Of a stretch of DNA of 32,666 nucleotides, positions 32,203 to 32,666 are shown in pieces. This DNA comes from JAWLDV01 sp046537975 (GTDB lineage: Bacteria > Desulfobacterota > Desulfobulbia > Desulfobulbales > SURF-16), in NCBI GenBank assembly GCA_046537975.1, contig JBKHJR010000028.1:1-32666 (forward strand), given 5' to 3'. How positions within the stretch are numbered: position 1 is the first letter of the stretch; the number at the start of each line of letters is the position of its first letter. Below the pieces are notes generated by a model. That model did not search any database, had not been told where the DNA came from, and worked only from the letters and a program-made list of their open reading frames with translations. The position numbers and the translations under genes were made by a program.

Positions 32203-32395
32203 CACAACTCCTTTCTCCGCCTTTATCCTTTTCATCAACTTCCGCCATTTTTTCAACAGTGGACAGACAGCGTCCCAAGCCAGCACATTCAGGGCACTCT
32301 TCAGTTGTTAACAAAAATCTGCTAACCCCCTGAAAGTAACTGATCTGGCCTGTCCCGCCGCAGGATTTACATGTTTCTTTCATCAAGGAAGTCAT
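32180..32395 (-). CDS. Small DnaJ-type zinc-finger protein
   Basis: A 71-residue protein with two CxxCxGxG motifs, C9-KS-C12-GGTG and C34-PE-C37-AGLG, 21 residues apart, as in the cysteine-rich domain of DnaJ and in the small anti-TRAP protein of Bacillus. One structural zinc site is expected. There is no J domain; the tail is acidic-basic and low in hydrophobics. The two motifs make it a real gene even though it is short. A modest AAGG lies upstream of the ATG at 32395; an in-frame ATG at 32383 has no binding site. Its last 23 bases overlap the fbp start, implying translational coupling and possibly a regulatory or assembly role for FBPase. Confidence 0.7.
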   Translation of the reverse strand: MTSLMKETCKSCGGTGQISYFQGVSRFLLTTEECPECAGLGRCLSTVEKMAEVDEKDKGGERSCDDLFEKS

Positions 32396-32666
32396 CTATC
32401 TGCCTTAAATCAACTTGTCTGGTTGGTATAGCTTTACGAAATTAGACAGTCTTTATAAAAAATAAAGTTAATTGAATAAAACGACTTACATAATAATACC
32501 AGATTGTTTCTAAATCGGGAATGCTTTCTTCCGCTTTGTTGAGTCGTTGATAAGGCTACCTTTATTTCCACACATCAGGTCAGGGGGGGGCTGCTTGACT
32601 CCCTGTTTTTTAGTGGTAATATTAAGTTCAACAATCACCCCCAGATCCAGACATAAAACCATGAAT
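32396..32666. other. Right-edge region upstream of the FBPase operon
   Basis: An AT-rich 271-bp stretch. No convincing promoter for the minus-strand operon is visible, although TATAAA occurs on that strand near 32453. A plus-strand pair TTGACT (32595-32600) and AATATT (32618-32623), 17 bp apart, could drive a gene beyond the right edge. A run of eight G lies at 32583-32590. Confidence 0.35.
32510..32662 (-). CDS. Possible 50-residue open frame at the right edge (doubtful)
   Basis: A minus-strand frame from ATG 32662, also open to the window edge, to TAG at 32510. It encodes 50 residues including a Pro-Pro-Pro from the C8 tract and a basic tail (STKRKKAFPI). I recognise no family and see no ribosome binding site; it could be the end of a gene starting outside, or chance. 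Confidence 0.15.
   Translation of the reverse strand: MVLCLDLGVIVELNITTKKQGVKQPPPDLMCGNKGSLINDSTKRKKAFPI

Noticed and set aside
1..32666. CRISPR array, insertion sequence or prophage
   Set aside because: No regularly spaced repeats, transposase or phage structural genes were seen on either strand.

Overview
The window reads as chromosomal DNA from an anaerobic or facultatively anaerobic bacterium of moderate G+C. The lineage cannot be fixed from the sequence alone. Pointers to an anaerobe are a cytoplasmic [NiFe] hydrogenase of the hydBGDA (sulfhydrogenase) type, an archaeal-type S-adenosylmethionine synthetase, two free-standing radical SAM proteins, a class III (Firmicutes-type) fructose bisphosphatase, and a DUF4911 protein of the kind seen in Desulfobacterota and Clostridia. 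I see no integrase, transposase, phage gene or CRISPR array. It is a mostly housekeeping and energy-metabolism segment with several unusual gene arrangements.

Layout. (1) 1-904: the tail of an unknown gene, a MerR-type regulator with a Cys-rich tail, then a tRNA-Val/tRNA-Asp pair with its own promoter and intrinsic terminator. (2) 905-5643: a 500-bp gap, then a 1408-residue SNF2-family ATPase whose promoter implies an almost leaderless mRNA. (3) 5644-11166: a glycogen operon, glgA - GH57 glycosidase - glgB, with an operator-like palindrome just upstream of a recognisable promoter. (4) 16290-11176, minus strand: a PGPGW membrane protein, a DUF4149 membrane protein, then hydrogenase subunits beta, gamma, delta and alpha in the order hydB-hydG-hydD-hydA; the tight overlaps from DUF4149 to hydD suggest one transcript. 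(5) 22503-16490, minus strand: miaA-recJ-purB-DUF4911-miaB, covering tRNA A37 modification (both miaA and miaB), single-strand DNA exonuclease and purine synthesis. (6) 22818-27906, plus strand: serC, a radical SAM protein, archaeal-type SAM synthetase, a tiny ORF, and a B12-binding-type radical SAM protein with a TPR-like tail. (7) 32395-27922, minus strand: a small DnaJ-type zinc-finger protein, class III fructose bisphosphatase, a GlpX-like protein that has lost most of the class II catalytic residues, and a PAS-PAS-GGDEF diguanylate cyclase.

How the genes fit together. The glycogen genes build and branch alpha-glucan. The FBPase operon controls gluconeogenic carbon, possibly tied to c-di-GMP output. 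The hydrogenase exchanges electrons between H2 and NAD(P)H through its gamma-subunit flavin and beta-subunit ferredoxin clusters. SAM synthesis sits among radical SAM enzymes.

The best candidates for something not yet described are the last operon, in which a degenerate GlpX is paired with an intact, unrelated FBPase, a zinc-finger protein and a Cys-rich PAS cyclase, and a [NiFe] large subunit that stops exactly at the usual maturation cleavage site. Both rest on motif reading by eye; no database search was run.
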